Source: Rhodococcus sp. UNC23MFCrub1.1 (GTDB taxonomy: Bacteria; Actinomycetota; Actinomycetes; Mycobacteriales; Mycobacteriaceae). Taken from it: a stretch of 64,000 bases of DNA. The DNA lies in assembly GCF_000686025.1 (NCBI RefSeq), contig NZ_JMLQ01000001.1, forward strand, positions 930,001 through 994,000, in the 5' to 3' direction. Shown piece after piece: positions 40,837-50,439 of the stretch. Position 1 is the first letter of the stretch, and every line of letters begins with the position of its first letter. The notes below the pieces were generated by a model. That model did no database searches, was not told where the DNA came from, and saw only the letters and a program-made list of their open reading frames with translations. A program made the position numbers and the translations under genes.

Positions 40837-41888
40837 TGGAACGCTTTCGCACGGTCGACACCGTCCGCACCGGCATCGTCGGCACCTTCCTCGTGGTGAT
40901 CGCTGCAGCAGCAGCGATGAACGCGGCCGCACTGCCGATCGTCTCCGCCGGAACGTCGTACAGCGGATTGTTCCTCGACACCGGAGGACTCGAGACAGGC
41001 GCCGCCGTGGAGGTCGCGGGAGTGCGGGTAGGGACGGTCACCGACATCGCGGTCGCGGGACAGGCCGTCCTGGTGACGTTCTCGATCGAGGGAAAGGTAC
41101 TGCCCGGCAACGACACCCGTCTCGCCATCGCCACCGAGACCGTCCTCGGCACCAAGAACCTCCGGATGGATCCGCGTGGTGCCGGCCGCCTGTCGACGAC
41201 GGAACCCGTCGGACTCGACCGCACCACCAGCCCGTATCAGCTCACGGACGCCCTGGGGGACCTCACCGACGACGCGGCCGGTATCGACACCGAGCAGCTC
41301 ACCGACTCACTCGCCGCCACCACCGAGATGCTCGGCCGCACACCGGACGACCTGGGCCGCGCCATCGACGGGGTGGGTCGTTTGTCCGCGACGGTCGCGT
41401 CGCGGGACGAGAGCTTGCGTGACCTGCTGGCGTCGGCCGAGGAGGTCACCGGCGTCCTTGCAGACCGCAGTGCGCAGGTCGACACGCTCATCGTCGATGC
41501 GGCCACGGTCCTCGCCGAACTCGACCGGCGACGCGGCGCCGTGGACACACTGTTCGGCACCGTGACCCGATTGGCGGACCAACTGCGCGGACTGGTGGCC
41601 GACAACCAGGCCGAGCTCGCACCGACACTGGCCTCGCTCGACTCCGTCCTCACCGTCCTGACCGACAACAAGGCGGACATCTCCGCCGCGATCGAAAACC
41701 TGGGGCCGTACGTGACGCAACTCGGCGAGGCGGTATCCAGCGGACCGTTCTTCAACTCGTACATCCAGAACCTGATCCCCGGCCAGGTCATCAGCCCGTT
41801 CATCCGCGCAGCCCTCGGACTGGGCCCGGCTCCGGCCGATTCCACGTCCGTTAATCCGCTGACGGCTCTCAACGGGGCACCGCGATGA
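40833..41888 (+). CDS. mceC: Mce protein C
   Basis: A protein of 351 residues with membrane anchor (TGIVGTFLVVIAAAAAMNAA), an MCE domain (LETGAAVEVAGVRVGTVTDI) and a long helical part. It has a Pro-rich tail without the extended repeats of some MceC proteins. Two adjacent ATG codons (40833 and 40836) are possible; the first overlaps the MceB stop. The conserved FFNSYIQNLIPGQVISPFIRA segment near the C terminus agrees with MceC. Confidence 0.92.
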   Translation: MMERFRTVDTVRTGIVGTFLVVIAAAAAMNAAALPIVSAGTSYSGLFLDTGGLETGAAVEVAGVRVGTVTDIAVAGQAVLVTFSIEGKVLPGNDTRLAIATETVLGTKNLRMDPRGAGRLSTTEPVGLDRTTSPYQLTDALGDLTDDAAGIDTEQLTDSLAATTEMLGRTPDDLGRAIDGVGRLSATVASRDESLRDLLASAEEVTGVLADRSAQVDTLIVDAATVLAELDRRRGAVDTLFGTVTRLADQLRGLVADNQAELAPTLASLDSVLTVLTDNKADISAAIENLGPYVTQLGEAVSSGPFFNSYIQNLIPGQVISPFIRAALGLGPAPADSTSVNPLTALNGAPR

Positions 41889-43042
41889 AGGCGAGGCTCC
41901 TCGGCGTCGTGCTGTTCCTCGTCGTCGCTGCGACCGCGTCGTACGCGATCGTGCCGCGATTCACCTCGGTTGCGGTGACGGCGGAGTTCGCGAACACCAC
42001 CGGTCTGTACGTCGGTGACGACGTGCGCCTCATGGGAGTGACCATCGGCTCGGTGACCTCGATCGAGCCTCGCGGCGACCACGCGGAGGTGGGACTGCGC
42101 TACGACTCGTCGTATCCCCTTCCGGCCGACGCGAAGGCGGTCATCGTCTCGCAGAGTGTGGTCGCGTCGCGCTTCGTCCAACTCGCTCCCGCTTACGACG
42201 GCGGCGACACCCTCCGATCCGCCGACACCATCCCGCTCGACCGGACCGCCGTGCCCGTCGAGTGGGACCGCATCACCGAGCAACTCGCCCGTGTATCCGA
42301 AACTCTTGCGCCGCAGGGCCTCACCGAACTCGGCTCGGACGATGCATCCAGGCCCCTCGGAGCGCTGGTCGATGCGGTGGACGCCAACATCGGCGGGCGG
42401 GGACAGGACATCCGCACCACGCTCACCCAGCTGTCCGACGCGATGCGCACGCTCTCGGACGGCAGAACCGATCTGTACTCCCTCGTGCGCAACCTCCAGG
42501 TCTTCGTGTCGGCGCTCGCAGCGAGTGATCAGCAGATCGTGACGTTCAACGAGATCATGGCCTCGGTCACCTCCGTGCTCGCCGACGATCAGGACGACAT
42601 CGGCAGCGCCCTGGCATCACTGGATGGCGCGGTGTCGGATGTGGAGCGCTTCGTGCGCGAGAACAGGACGGGCGTCGCGACCACGCTGGGCAGCCTGGAG
42701 GAGCTCACGGCCGAGCTGGCGTCCCAGCGGGACGGTATCGCGCAGATCCTGCACGTCGCGCCCACGGCGCTGTCGAATCTGAACAACATCTACCAGCCGG
42801 CGCACAACGCGATCGTGTCGTCGTTGGCGCCGAACAACTTCGCGAATCCGATGGATTTCGTCTGTTCGGCCATCGCCGCCGCCGAGCAGGTGGGCGCGCA
42901 GGAAGGTGCGGAATCCTGTGTCCGGTACCTGGGTCCACTGTTGAAGACTCTTGCCTTCGACTACCTGCCCCTGCAGGCGAACCCCATCAAGGGTGTCGGC
43001 GCTCTGCCGGGCCAGATCGTCGACAGCGAGGGCGGGCGATGA
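41885..43042 (+). CDS. mceD: Mce protein D
   Basis: A protein of 385 residues with an N-terminal anchor (LLGVVLFLVVAATASYAI) and MCE domain (LYVGDDVRLMGVTIGSVTSI). The helical domain leads to the NLNNIYQPAHNAIVSSLAPNNF region conserved in MceD. Cys residues near the end (DFVCSAI and ESCVRYL) may form a disulfide. ATG 41885 overlaps the MceC stop by four bases, and its own stop overlaps MceE. It is a standard subunit of the importer. Confidence 0.92.
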   Translation: MKARLLGVVLFLVVAATASYAIVPRFTSVAVTAEFANTTGLYVGDDVRLMGVTIGSVTSIEPRGDHAEVGLRYDSSYPLPADAKAVIVSQSVVASRFVQLAPAYDGGDTLRSADTIPLDRTAVPVEWDRITEQLARVSETLAPQGLTELGSDDASRPLGALVDAVDANIGGRGQDIRTTLTQLSDAMRTLSDGRTDLYSLVRNLQVFVSALAASDQQIVTFNEIMASVTSVLADDQDDIGSALASLDGAVSDVERFVRENRTGVATTLGSLEELTAELASQRDGIAQILHVAPTALSNLNNIYQPAHNAIVSSLAPNNFANPMDFVCSAIAAAEQVGAQEGAESCVRYLGPLLKTLAFDYLPLQANPIKGVGALPGQIVDSEGGR

Positions 43043-44196
43043 CGACACGGAGGACCTCGTCGTCGGTGGCACTCGTTCTGTGCTCGTCGGCACTGCTGTC
43101 GGCGTGCGGGTGGCAGGGCCTGAACTCCCTTCCGCTTCCGGGCACGGCGGGCGACGGTCCCGGATCGTTCGAGGTGGTCATCGAAATGCCCGACGTGTCC
43201 ACGATCGAACGCAACGCGCGAGTCCTCGTCGGCGACGTCACCGTCGGACGTGTGGCCGATCTGGCGCTCGTCGACGGGCACGCCGAGGTGACCGTGCGTC
43301 TCGACGGCAGTACTGCACTCCCTGCCGATGCCGTCGCATCGGTGGGGCAGACGAGCCTCCTCGGATCGACCCACATCGAATTGGCCGCTCCGACAACGGG
43401 AGGCGCCCAGGGTCGACTCGCCGATGGCGATGTGATCCCCCTCGACCGGGCGGGCGCGTACCCCACGACAGAGCAGACGTTGTCGTCGTTGTCCCTGGTA
43501 CTGAACGGGGGTGGGCTCGCGCGCATCAACGACATCACGACCGAGGTGGACGCGGCACTGGACGGCAACGAGGAGTCGCTGCGCTCGGTCCTGGCGGGTC
43601 TGGAGACACTGCTCGTCGGACTCGACGATCAGAAGAGCGACATCCAGAACGCCATCGTGGATCTGGACCGATTCGCCGAGACGGTCGCCGCGAACGACGC
43701 GGTCCTGGGCGATGCGGTCACCGCGCTGGCTCCGGCTCTGACCGTGTTGTCGGATCGCCGGGGGGATCTGGTCTCGGCCCTCGACTCCCTCGGCCGCCTC
43801 GGTACGACGGCGGAGGCCATCGTGAACGACACCGGCGACGACCTCGTCACGGCCCTGGACGATCTGGGCCCGGTCCTGAAGTCCCTCGCGGATTCCGGCT
43901 CGTCACTCACCGAGTCGTTCCGCTATCTCCTCACCTACCCGTTCCCCATCGACGTCTACAAGAACGCGGTGCGCGGCGACTATGCCAACGGGGAGGTGAC
44001 GCTCGACCTCCGGATGGCCACGTTGGACAACGCACTTCTTCTCGGCACGCCGTTCGAAGGGATGCTCGCCGGGCTCGAAGGAGCCGTGGGCGCCATGGCA
44101 CCCACCCCGACGCCAACGCTTCCCACCGTGAACGACCTGCTACTGCCCCCGAACCTCTTGCCCCCGAACCTTCTGCCACAGAACGGCACACCATGA
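43039..44196 (+). CDS. mceE: Mce protein E, lipoprotein (LprK type)
   Basis: A protein of 385 residues with a lipoprotein signal (LCSSALLSAC, Cys23), the usual feature that distinguishes MceE from the other five subunits. The MCE domain (ERNARVLVGDVTVGRVADLA) and helical region follow. The last 40 residues are rich in Pro, Leu and Asn, with the local repeat LLPPNLLPPNLLPQN encoded by near-identical short DNA units. It overlaps MceD and MceF by four bases each. Confidence 0.93.
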   Translation: MTTRRTSSSVALVLCSSALLSACGWQGLNSLPLPGTAGDGPGSFEVVIEMPDVSTIERNARVLVGDVTVGRVADLALVDGHAEVTVRLDGSTALPADAVASVGQTSLLGSTHIELAAPTTGGAQGRLADGDVIPLDRAGAYPTTEQTLSSLSLVLNGGGLARINDITTEVDAALDGNEESLRSVLAGLETLLVGLDDQKSDIQNAIVDLDRFAETVAANDAVLGDAVTALAPALTVLSDRRGDLVSALDSLGRLGTTAEAIVNDTGDDLVTALDDLGPVLKSLADSGSSLTESFRYLLTYPFPIDVYKNAVRGDYANGEVTLDLRMATLDNALLLGTPFEGMLAGLEGAVGAMAPTPTPTLPTVNDLLLPPNLLPPNLLPQNGTP

Positions 44197-45479
44197 CTCC
44201 GACTGTCCGACTCCGTGTTCAGCTGACGGTCATCGCCGTGGTGGCAGTGCTGTCGGTAGGGATCACGGGCGTCTATTACGCACGCATTCCGCGAGAGCTG
44301 GGGCTGGGCCGGTACAGCGTGACTGTGGAGCTCGCGGGGGGCGCCGGCCTCTACACCAACGCGAACGTCACCTACCGCGGCAGCGAGATCGGCAAGGTCA
44401 GTGCCCTGCGCGTCACTCCCACCGGTGCATCCGCTGTCGTCTCGCTGTCGTCGGACGTGTCGGTTCCTGCGTCGACACGTGCCGAGGTGCACAGCATGTC
44501 GGCCATCGGCGAACAGTTCATCGATCTCCTGCCCGACACGGACGACGGCCCCTTCCTCGGGGACGGGTCGGTCATCCCGATCGACCGCACCACGATCCCG
44601 ACGGCGGTTGCCCCGACCATCGACCGTCTCGACGCGGCGTTCCGCTCCGTCGACCCGGTGACTCTCGGCCGCGTTCTCGACGACAGCTCCCTCGCGCTGG
44701 GTGCCGACGGTGACACCCTCGGCGAGCTGCTCGACTCGCTCGGGTCCGTCACCACGGCGACGCGGGAGAACATCGACCCGATCGCGGCCCTCGTCACCGA
44801 TCTCGACCCGGTGCTCGGTGCGACCGCCGCGAGCAGTGACGCCATCCGGTCGTGGGCCGCGTCGCTGGCCACCGTCACCGGTCAGGTGTCGACGCGCGAC
44901 GGCAACCTACGATCCGTCATCGACGGTGGTGAACCCCTGGGCGCTGCGGTGTCGGGACTGTTCCAGGACCTGCGCCCCACACTCCCCCTGTTGTTGTCGA
45001 ACCTGATCAGCGTCGAGCAGGTAGCCGTCACCTATAACGCTGCGCTGGAACAGATCCTGGTTCTGTATCCCCCACTCATCGCCGCCACGCAGGGCACCGG
45101 TAAGGCGAATGCCGATGCCGGTGACCCCGGCCAGAACACGTACTTCGCCGCACAACTCAACGACCCGCCGCCGTGCACGGAAGGTTTCCTCCCCGCCGAC
45201 CAACGCAGATCACCCGTCGAGGTCGACACCGTGCCGACGCCGACCGACCTGTACTGCAAGATTGCGCCGGACGACCCCAGCGCGATCCGCGGCGCACGCA
45301 ACCTGCCGTGCCAGGAGTTCCCGGGCCGGCGGGCGGCGACGGTGCAGTTGTGCCGACAGGGTGCCTACGACCCGAACAACGGGTCCTACATCACCGATGA
45401 CGGGTCGCGATGGGTCGAGTCGACGCTGTCCGACGCGCCGCCCGCAACGGTGGAACAGATGATGCTGCCGGACGAGTGA
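44193..45479 (+). CDS. mceF: Mce protein F
   Basis: A protein of 428 residues, the last subunit of the operon. It has a membrane anchor (LTVIAVVAVLSVGITGVYYA), an MCE domain (LYTNANVTYRGSEIGKVSAL) and a C-terminal globular extension with several Cys residues (PPCTEGF, LYCKI, LPCQEF, LCRQG). This MceF-type tail may contact the outer envelope. It ends nine bases before the convergent Mce-associated gene. No ATPase or lipase follows on this strand. Confidence 0.93.
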   Translation: MTPTVRLRVQLTVIAVVAVLSVGITGVYYARIPRELGLGRYSVTVELAGGAGLYTNANVTYRGSEIGKVSALRVTPTGASAVVSLSSDVSVPASTRAEVHSMSAIGEQFIDLLPDTDDGPFLGDGSVIPIDRTTIPTAVAPTIDRLDAAFRSVDPVTLGRVLDDSSLALGADGDTLGELLDSLGSVTTATRENIDPIAALVTDLDPVLGATAASSDAIRSWAASLATVTGQVSTRDGNLRSVIDGGEPLGAAVSGLFQDLRPTLPLLLSNLISVEQVAVTYNAALEQILVLYPPLIAATQGTGKANADAGDPGQNTYFAAQLNDPPPCTEGFLPADQRRSPVEVDTVPTPTDLYCKIAPDDPSAIRGARNLPCQEFPGRRAATVQLCRQGAYDPNNGSYITDDGSRWVESTLSDAPPATVEQMMLPDE

Positions 45480-45488
45480 CCCGGCGAC

Positions 45489-46061
45489 CTACCGCACAGG
45501 ATCCAGCGCGGAGACGAGCCAGCGACCGTCCACCTGCGCCATCTCCACGCGGAGGCTGGTCGAGGTGGCACGCGGATCGGGAGTGTCTGCCGCAGTGACA
45601 GTCTGGTTGACGAACAGCAGCGCGACGGCCTCGGCGTCGTCCATCGAGACGAGCGCGGCACCCGACACGACCGCGCTCGAGGTGAGTCCGCGTTCGATCG
45701 CTCCCGGAACGACGGACTGCTCGGCGAAACCGGAATAGTAGGTGAGGAAATCGCCGGTGAGGCGTGCCTTCGCGCCGTCGACGTCGGACTGCACGCTGTC
45801 CGCTCGGTAGGACAGGACGGCGACGGTCCCCTCCGTCGCCGCCCGGACGACGTCCGACTCGACGGCATCGGATACCGCCCGATCCGGGACCGTCAGTTCG
45901 ATCCCGACCGGGACAGCAACCAGCGCAACGATTCCGACGACGATCGAGATCTGCGCACCCCTCCGGCGCAGGCCCCGTCGTCGATCGGTCGCCGCGCCGT
46001 CGTCGACCGCATCCTCAGGTTCCGTGTCGGCGTCCAGAGTGACCGCCACGTCGTCGCTCAC
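45489..46061 (-). CDS. Mce-associated membrane protein 1
   Basis: A protein of 190 residues with an acidic N-terminal tail, a basic patch (DRRRGLRRRG), one membrane helix (ISIVVGIVALVAVPVGIEL) and an extracytoplasmic NTF2-like domain. This is the plan of mycobacterial Mce-associated (Mam/Rv0177-like) proteins, which stabilise Mce complexes. GTG 46061 overlaps the stop of the next Mam gene (GTGA). Unusually, both Mam genes point against the mce operon instead of following it. Confidence 0.82.
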   Translation of the reverse strand: MSDDVAVTLDADTEPEDAVDDGAATDRRRGLRRRGAQISIVVGIVALVAVPVGIELTVPDRAVSDAVESDVVRAATEGTVAVLSYRADSVQSDVDGAKARLTGDFLTYYSGFAEQSVVPGAIERGLTSSAVVSGAALVSMDDAEAVALLFVNQTVTAADTPDPRATSTSLRVEMAQVDGRWLVSALDPVR

Positions 46062-46546
46062 GGCACGAACTGCACGTCGGACAACGCGAGGCGGTCACCG
46101 TCGCGTGCGACCGAGACGCGCAGGCGCCAGACACGCGGCTCGTCCGTGGCTCCCGAGGCATTGGTGACCGTCGATGTCGCAGCCACAAGCACCTGCGCGT
46201 CGGAATCGGTCATCGACTCGATTCCCGCCTCGCTCACCGCTCCGGTGGCAGTGACGTCCGCATCCCGGACGACGGACACGAAATCCGCAGCGCGCTGGGA
46301 GAACTCGTCGCGGAAGCGACCGGTGGACGCCGACGTCACCCGCTCGACGTCCGCATCGACCGTGTCTGCGGAGATGGTCGTGAGGTCGAGGACGCCCTGC
46401 CGTGCGACCTGCAGGTACTGCTGCTCGAGCGTGGTGCGCTCCCGAGCCTCCTGAGATCGCGTCCACGTCGTGGCCGAGACAGTGACCGAGGTGGCCACCT
46501 CGGCGACAGCGAGTACACCGACGATCACCCGCGTTCGTGTGCGCAC
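46058..46546 (-). CDS. Mce-associated membrane protein 2
   Basis: A protein of 162 residues with one N-terminal membrane helix (VIVGVLAVAEVATSVTVSA) and an external domain like that of the preceding gene (GVLDLTTISADTVDADVERV; FRDEFSQRAADFVSVVRDADV). It has the same Mam architecture without the long N-terminal tail. It is the first gene of the minus-strand pair and starts from the region shared with the divergent hydrolase operon at 46731. Confidence 0.82.
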   Translation of the reverse strand: MRTRTRVIVGVLAVAEVATSVTVSATTWTRSQEARERTTLEQQYLQVARQGVLDLTTISADTVDADVERVTSASTGRFRDEFSQRAADFVSVVRDADVTATGAVSEAGIESMTDSDAQVLVAATSTVTNASGATDEPRVWRLRVSVARDGDRLALSDVQFVP

Positions 46547-46591
46547 AGCCCCTCCTGTCCCGGGCCACCTCCAGCGCGGCCCTCAGTCCGA

Positions 46592-46699
46592 CCGTACTAC
46601 AGAGTACGGATGCTGTTTCCGAAACAGCGGAACAGATTTCGTTGCCCGAAACGCTTTCTCCATACCCGGTAGTACGGTACGTTCGCTCCACACGAACGA
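46592..46699. promoter_or_regulatory. cluster of palindromes in a divergent promoter
   Basis: Within about 110 bases lie CCGTACT-ACAG-AGTACGG (46592-46609), GCTGTTTC-C-GAAACAGC (46612-46628), an imperfect CGTT-GCCC-GAAACG, GTAC-G-GTAC (46673-46681), and CGTTCG-CTCCACA-CGAACG near 46680-46698. They sit between the Mam pair and the hydrolase-oxygenase operon. More than one regulator may bind here. The two strongest repeats are unrelated to the motifs of the other loci in the window. Confidence 0.55.
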
Positions 46700-46730
46700 C
46701 CGGATTTCACCGATCGAAAGCAGGGGGCAG

Positions 46731-47888
46731 GTGCCGGAGACAGTCGACGAGTTCCAGCGAATACCGTACGAACCGGCGCGGGACGGGCGCGTGGAGATGC
46801 ATTCCGGACTCTCCCGGCACTACCCGACGCTGCATGCGAATCTGGTGTCGCCCAGCGGCAACCCTGATCGACGCGTCGGCATCCTGATGGCGCACCCGTC
46901 GAGCGACTTCCTGTCGCACTTCCTGCTCCGCGGATTCGCCGCCGCCGGCATCCCCACGATGGGTCTCAACACCCGCTACTCCTCCAACGAGCCGGCACTG
47001 ATCATGGAACGCGCGGCCCTGGACGTGGGCGCCGGTGTGCGGTGGATGAAGGACGAGCTCGGGTTCGAGAAGGTCGTTCTCCTCGGATTCAGCGGCGGCG
47101 GTTCGCTGTCCGCGTTCTACCAGTCGCAGGCCGAGACTCCGACGATCACGACGACTCCCGCCGGAGACACTGTCGATCTCGCGTCGGCGGAGCTCGTTCC
47201 TGCGGATGCCCTCATGCTCGTCGGAGCGCACTCCGGACGCGCTCGCGTCCTGCGCCACTGGATCGACGGAGCAGTCGTGGACGAGTCCGACCCGTCCTCG
47301 GTCGCCCCCGACCTCGACCTCTACGCACCTGGACGTACGACGCCACTCGACCGCACGTGGGTCGAGGAGTACCGGGCGGCGCAGCTCTCCCGCATGCGCA
47401 GGATCGACACGTGGGCGTGGAGAGAACTGGAGGATCTCACTCGGGGCGGGGCGTCGGACCGAGCCTTCGTCGTCCATCGCACCGTGGCAGATCCGCGCTT
47501 CGTCGACATGACGCTGGATCCGAGTGATCGGCTGCCGGGCAGCATGTACGGGAATCCGGTCGCGGCCAATTCCGCCGCGGGCGGACTCGCGCGCTTCGTC
47601 TCGGTCCGCAGCTGGCTCAGCACGTGGAGCCTCGACCACACGAACGCGGATGCCGTGCGCAACCTGACCGACGTGAGGGTTCCCACCCTCGTCATGCCTC
47701 TGCTCGGCGACCAAGCCGCCTTCGCCGACGATGCGCGCGCGATGGCCGCAGCTCGCGGCGGCGCGACGGTCGTCGAGATGCCCCACCTGAACCACTACCT
47801 GGTCGATCAACCCGACGGAGTCGACCGAGTCACCACCGCAGCGCTGGCATGGCTGACGGACGCACTGTCGGAGAGGACATCGAGATGA
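46731..47888 (+). CDS. alpha/beta hydrolase, first gene of the oxygenase operon
   Basis: A protein of 385 residues with an alpha/beta hydrolase fold. The nucleophile elbow is GFSGG with Ser121, a strand HPSSDFLSHFLLRGFAAAG precedes it, and a late His lies in MPHLNHYLVDQPD. A cap insertion occupies about 160-300. GTG 46731 is preceded by GCAGGGGGC. The frame is open further upstream but would cross the promoter palindromes. It overlaps the DUF2236 gene by four bases. It could hydrolyse an ester, a lactone, or a C-C bond of a ring-fission product. Confidence 0.8.
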   Translation: MPETVDEFQRIPYEPARDGRVEMHSGLSRHYPTLHANLVSPSGNPDRRVGILMAHPSSDFLSHFLLRGFAAAGIPTMGLNTRYSSNEPALIMERAALDVGAGVRWMKDELGFEKVVLLGFSGGGSLSAFYQSQAETPTITTTPAGDTVDLASAELVPADALMLVGAHSGRARVLRHWIDGAVVDESDPSSVAPDLDLYAPGRTTPLDRTWVEEYRAAQLSRMRRIDTWAWRELEDLTRGGASDRAFVVHRTVADPRFVDMTLDPSDRLPGSMYGNPVAANSAAGGLARFVSVRSWLSTWSLDHTNADAVRNLTDVRVPTLVMPLLGDQAAFADDARAMAAARGGATVVEMPHLNHYLVDQPDGVDRVTTAALAWLTDALSERTSR

Positions 47889-49129
47889 CCAGCGCCACGC
47901 GCACTCCTACCGCGTTCACCTACTGGGAAAACCGGCAGAGTCCCCGCATCCAACGCGCCGAAGCACTGTTCGAGCGAGTGTTCCGGTCGTCGCCTTTCCC
48001 CAGCGATGACGCCGCGAGGGAGTTCTGCGAGAGTCTGTTTCTCGGCGACACAGTGGCCGAGAACTTCGTCGACGAGGTGTATGCGGCAGACCCGACCGGA
48101 ACACGCGCCCTCCTCGACCGTGCACTCGCTCACGGGATCGATTCTCTTCCCGACGTTCCCGAGAGCATGCGCATCCTGTTCGACGAGTTCGAGACCGAAC
48201 CGGACTGGCTCGACACCGATCTGGTCGAGCGCGGGGCCGCGGTGTGGCGACGGTGGGGCACGATGCTGTTCACCGTTGCCGGCGGCATCACCCTCGAGAT
48301 GTACACCGAGGCCGCCGTCGCCACACCGCTGTCACTGGCAGGCGGGTACGCCGGCGACAACGCGATGCGCCGATTCCTCGAGACCTGCAAGTTCTGGATC
48401 GACACCTCCGAGCCGGGTGCCCTGTCCCGCATCGGGTCCGAGGGCCGAGCCACCGCGATGAAGGTCCGCGTCATGCACGTCGCCGTACGTCGCAAGGTCG
48501 ACGGACACCCTGAGTGGGATCGCGAGAAGTGGGGCTACCCCATCAGCCAGGGGTACCAGATGCTGACTCTCCTCGGCGGCAGCACCGTCCCTGCTCTGGC
48601 TCTGCGGCTGGTGGGTCTGCAGACCACCGCCGACGAGATCCGGGCGTTGCTCCATTTCCAGAAGTACATGGGCCACCTGCTGGGTGTCGCCGTGTCGAAC
48701 TTCCCCACCACCATCGCCGACTCACTACGCATGACGGCGATGGTGTCGGCCGCCCGCAGTTACGACGCCGGACCACACGGCAAGGAACTCATCGAGTCCT
48801 TCCCCGCAGGCTTCGCACCGCGCCCCGAGCAGCGAGGCCTCGCGCGTCTCCGCGCGCGGTACAACTACGGCATTCACGGCGCTTACACCGCTCTCTTCAT
48901 GAGTCCGGTGACACGGTCGGACTACACGATGCCTCGGGCGTTCCCGTGGGTCCTGATCATCCTCCTGCGCTTCCCTCTCCTGACAGCGATCGAGCTCTCC
49001 CGACGATTCCTACCCGGAGTGGCGCCCGTCGTCGAGAAGGTCGCTGTGGCACAACGACTCCGGTGGTACCGGGACCAGATGAACGGCCGCGAGGCCGAAT
49101 TCGACGCGAACGGAGCACTGCGACGATGA
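47885..49129 (+). CDS. DUF2236 oxygenase (MpaB/latex-clearing-protein family)
   Basis: A protein of 414 residues of the DUF2236 family: long helices with [36 protein letters not shown] and [13 protein letters not shown]. The conserved His and Arg around MHVAVRRKV probably bind haem b. Characterised relatives cleave isoprenoid double bonds: Lcp acts on polyisoprene, and MpaB-type oxygenase on the farnesyl chain in mycophenolic-acid biosynthesis. ATG 47885 overlaps the hydrolase stop. No signal peptide is present, so a cytosolic or membrane-bound substrate is likely. Confidence 0.83.
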   Translation: MTSATRTPTAFTYWENRQSPRIQRAEALFERVFRSSPFPSDDAAREFCESLFLGDTVAENFVDEVYAADPTGTRALLDRALAHGIDSLPDVPESMRILFDEFETEPDWLDTDLVERGAAVWRRWGTMLFTVAGGITLEMYTEAAVATPLSLAGGYAGDNAMRRFLETCKFWIDTSEPGALSRIGSEGRATAMKVRVMHVAVRRKVDGHPEWDREKWGYPISQGYQMLTLLGGSTVPALALRLVGLQTTADEIRALLHFQKYMGHLLGVAVSNFPTTIADSLRMTAMVSAARSYDAGPHGKELIESFPAGFAPRPEQRGLARLRARYNYGIHGAYTALFMSPVTRSDYTMPRAFPWVLIILLRFPLLTAIELSRRFLPGVAPVVEKVAVAQRLRWYRDQMNGREAEFDANGALRR

Positions 49130-50439
49130 CCGAGTATCTATCCGGCTTCGGCAACCAACACCAGTCCGAAGCCCTCGACGGTGCACTCCCCCGAGGTCAG
49201 AACTCGCCGCAGCGAGCGCCCCACGGCCTCTACGCGGAGCAACTGTCCGCGACGGCGTTCACCGAGCCGCGAGAGGTCAACCGACGCACCTGGACGTACC
49301 GGATCCGCCCCAGCGCAGCGCACCCGCGGTATCACCCCATCGACCACCCGACGCTCCGATCCGCGCCGCTGAGTGACGGAGTTCTCGACGTGAACCGGCT
49401 TCGGTGGAATCCCGTGGCCCGACCCTTCGATGCGGCCGACTTTCTCGACGGCCTCACGACCATCGCTGCGAACGGTGATGTGCTGCAGCGTGACGGCATC
49501 GCGATCCACCTGTACCACGCGACACGATCGATGACCGACCGCTACGTTGCAGACCTGGACGGAGAATTGCTGATCGTTCCCCAGTCCGGCCGTCTACGGA
49601 TACACACCGAGGTCGGAATCGTCGACGTCGCTCCCGGCGAGATCGCCGTCGTCGGACGGGCCATCACGTTCCGAGTCGTGCTGCTCGACGACGATGCCGC
49701 GGGCTATGTGTGCGAGAACTACGGGTCCTACTTCACCCTCCCCGAACTCGGACCCATCGGCGCGAACGGTCTCGCCCACGCGCGGGACTTCCACTACACC
49801 GTCGCAGCATTCGAGGACGACGACCGACCCGTCGAGAAGATCCAGAAGTTCGGCGGCCGACTCTTCTCGACAGAGCTGGACCACTCGCCTCTCGACGTGG
49901 TGGCCTGGCACGGCAATCACGGTGTGTACAAGTACGACACCGCCGACTTCAACGTCATGGGGACACTCGGGTGGGATCACCCCGACCCGTCGATCTTCAC
50001 GCTCCTGACGTCGCCCTCCGAACGGCCGGGACAGGCGAATGTGGATCTCGCCATCTTCCCGCCGCGCTGGAACGTCGCCGAGCACACGTTCCGGCCCCCG
50101 CACTTCCATCGCAACGTCATGACCGAGTTCATGGGACTGGTCCGGGGGCAACACGATTCCAAGGCGGAAGGCTTCCTGCCCGGGGGTGCAAGTCTGCACA
50201 ACATGTGGGGTGCGCACGGACCGGACCAGGAGACCTTCGACCTCGCCACCGCGGCCGACCTGGCACCGCAGAAGCTCGAAGGATCGTTGCCGTTCATGTT
50301 CGAGACGCGGCTCCCCCTGCTCGTCACCCCACTCGCCCACGACGCGCCGCATCGCCAGCCGGATTACGACTCCTCGTGGGCCGGACTGCAGCGCCATTTC
50401 ACGTCTCCCCTCACTCCCAGCAACCCGGAGCAGCCATGA
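49126..50439 (+). CDS. hmgA: homogentisate 1,2-dioxygenase homologue
   Basis: A protein of 437 residues, the normal length for homogentisate dioxygenase. It begins [19 protein letters not shown], a family hallmark. The iron ligands are in place: His328 and Glu334 in [13 protein letters not shown] and His364 in GAHGPD. It should open a hydroquinone ring with O2. Hydrolase and isomerase genes of the homogentisate pathway (fumarylacetoacetase, maleylacetoacetate isomerase) are absent. The gene is coupled by four-base overlaps to the oxygenase and the aldehyde dehydrogenase, so its natural substrate could be a substituted hydroquinone. Confidence 0.88.
   Translation: MTEYLSGFGNQHQSEALDGALPRGQNSPQRAPHGLYAEQLSATAFTEPREVNRRTWTYRIRPSAAHPRYHPIDHPTLRSAPLSDGVLDVNRLRWNPVARPFDAADFLDGLTTIAANGDVLQRDGIAIHLYHATRSMTDRYVADLDGELLIVPQSGRLRIHTEVGIVDVAPGEIAVVGRAITFRVVLLDDDAAGYVCENYGSYFTLPELGPIGANGLAHARDFHYTVAAFEDDDRPVEKIQKFGGRLFSTELDHSPLDVVAWHGNHGVYKYDTADFNVMGTLGWDHPDPSIFTLLTSPSERPGQANVDLAIFPPRWNVAEHTFRPPHFHRNVMTEFMGLVRGQHDSKAEGFLPGGASLHNMWGAHGPDQETFDLATAADLAPQKLEGSLPFMFETRLPLLVTPLAHDAPHRQPDYDSSWAGLQRHFTSPLTPSNPEQP

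Noticed and set aside
44150..44180. Short repeats at the end of mceE as a mobile or CRISPR-like repeat
   Set aside because: They are two or three near-identical codon groups giving a Pro/Leu-rich tail, with no spacers or wider occurrence.
42951..45479. An 842-residue plus-strand frame across mceE and mceF
   Set aside because: Only the MceF part is protein-like; the first 400 residues are an Arg-rich shadow of mceE in another frame.
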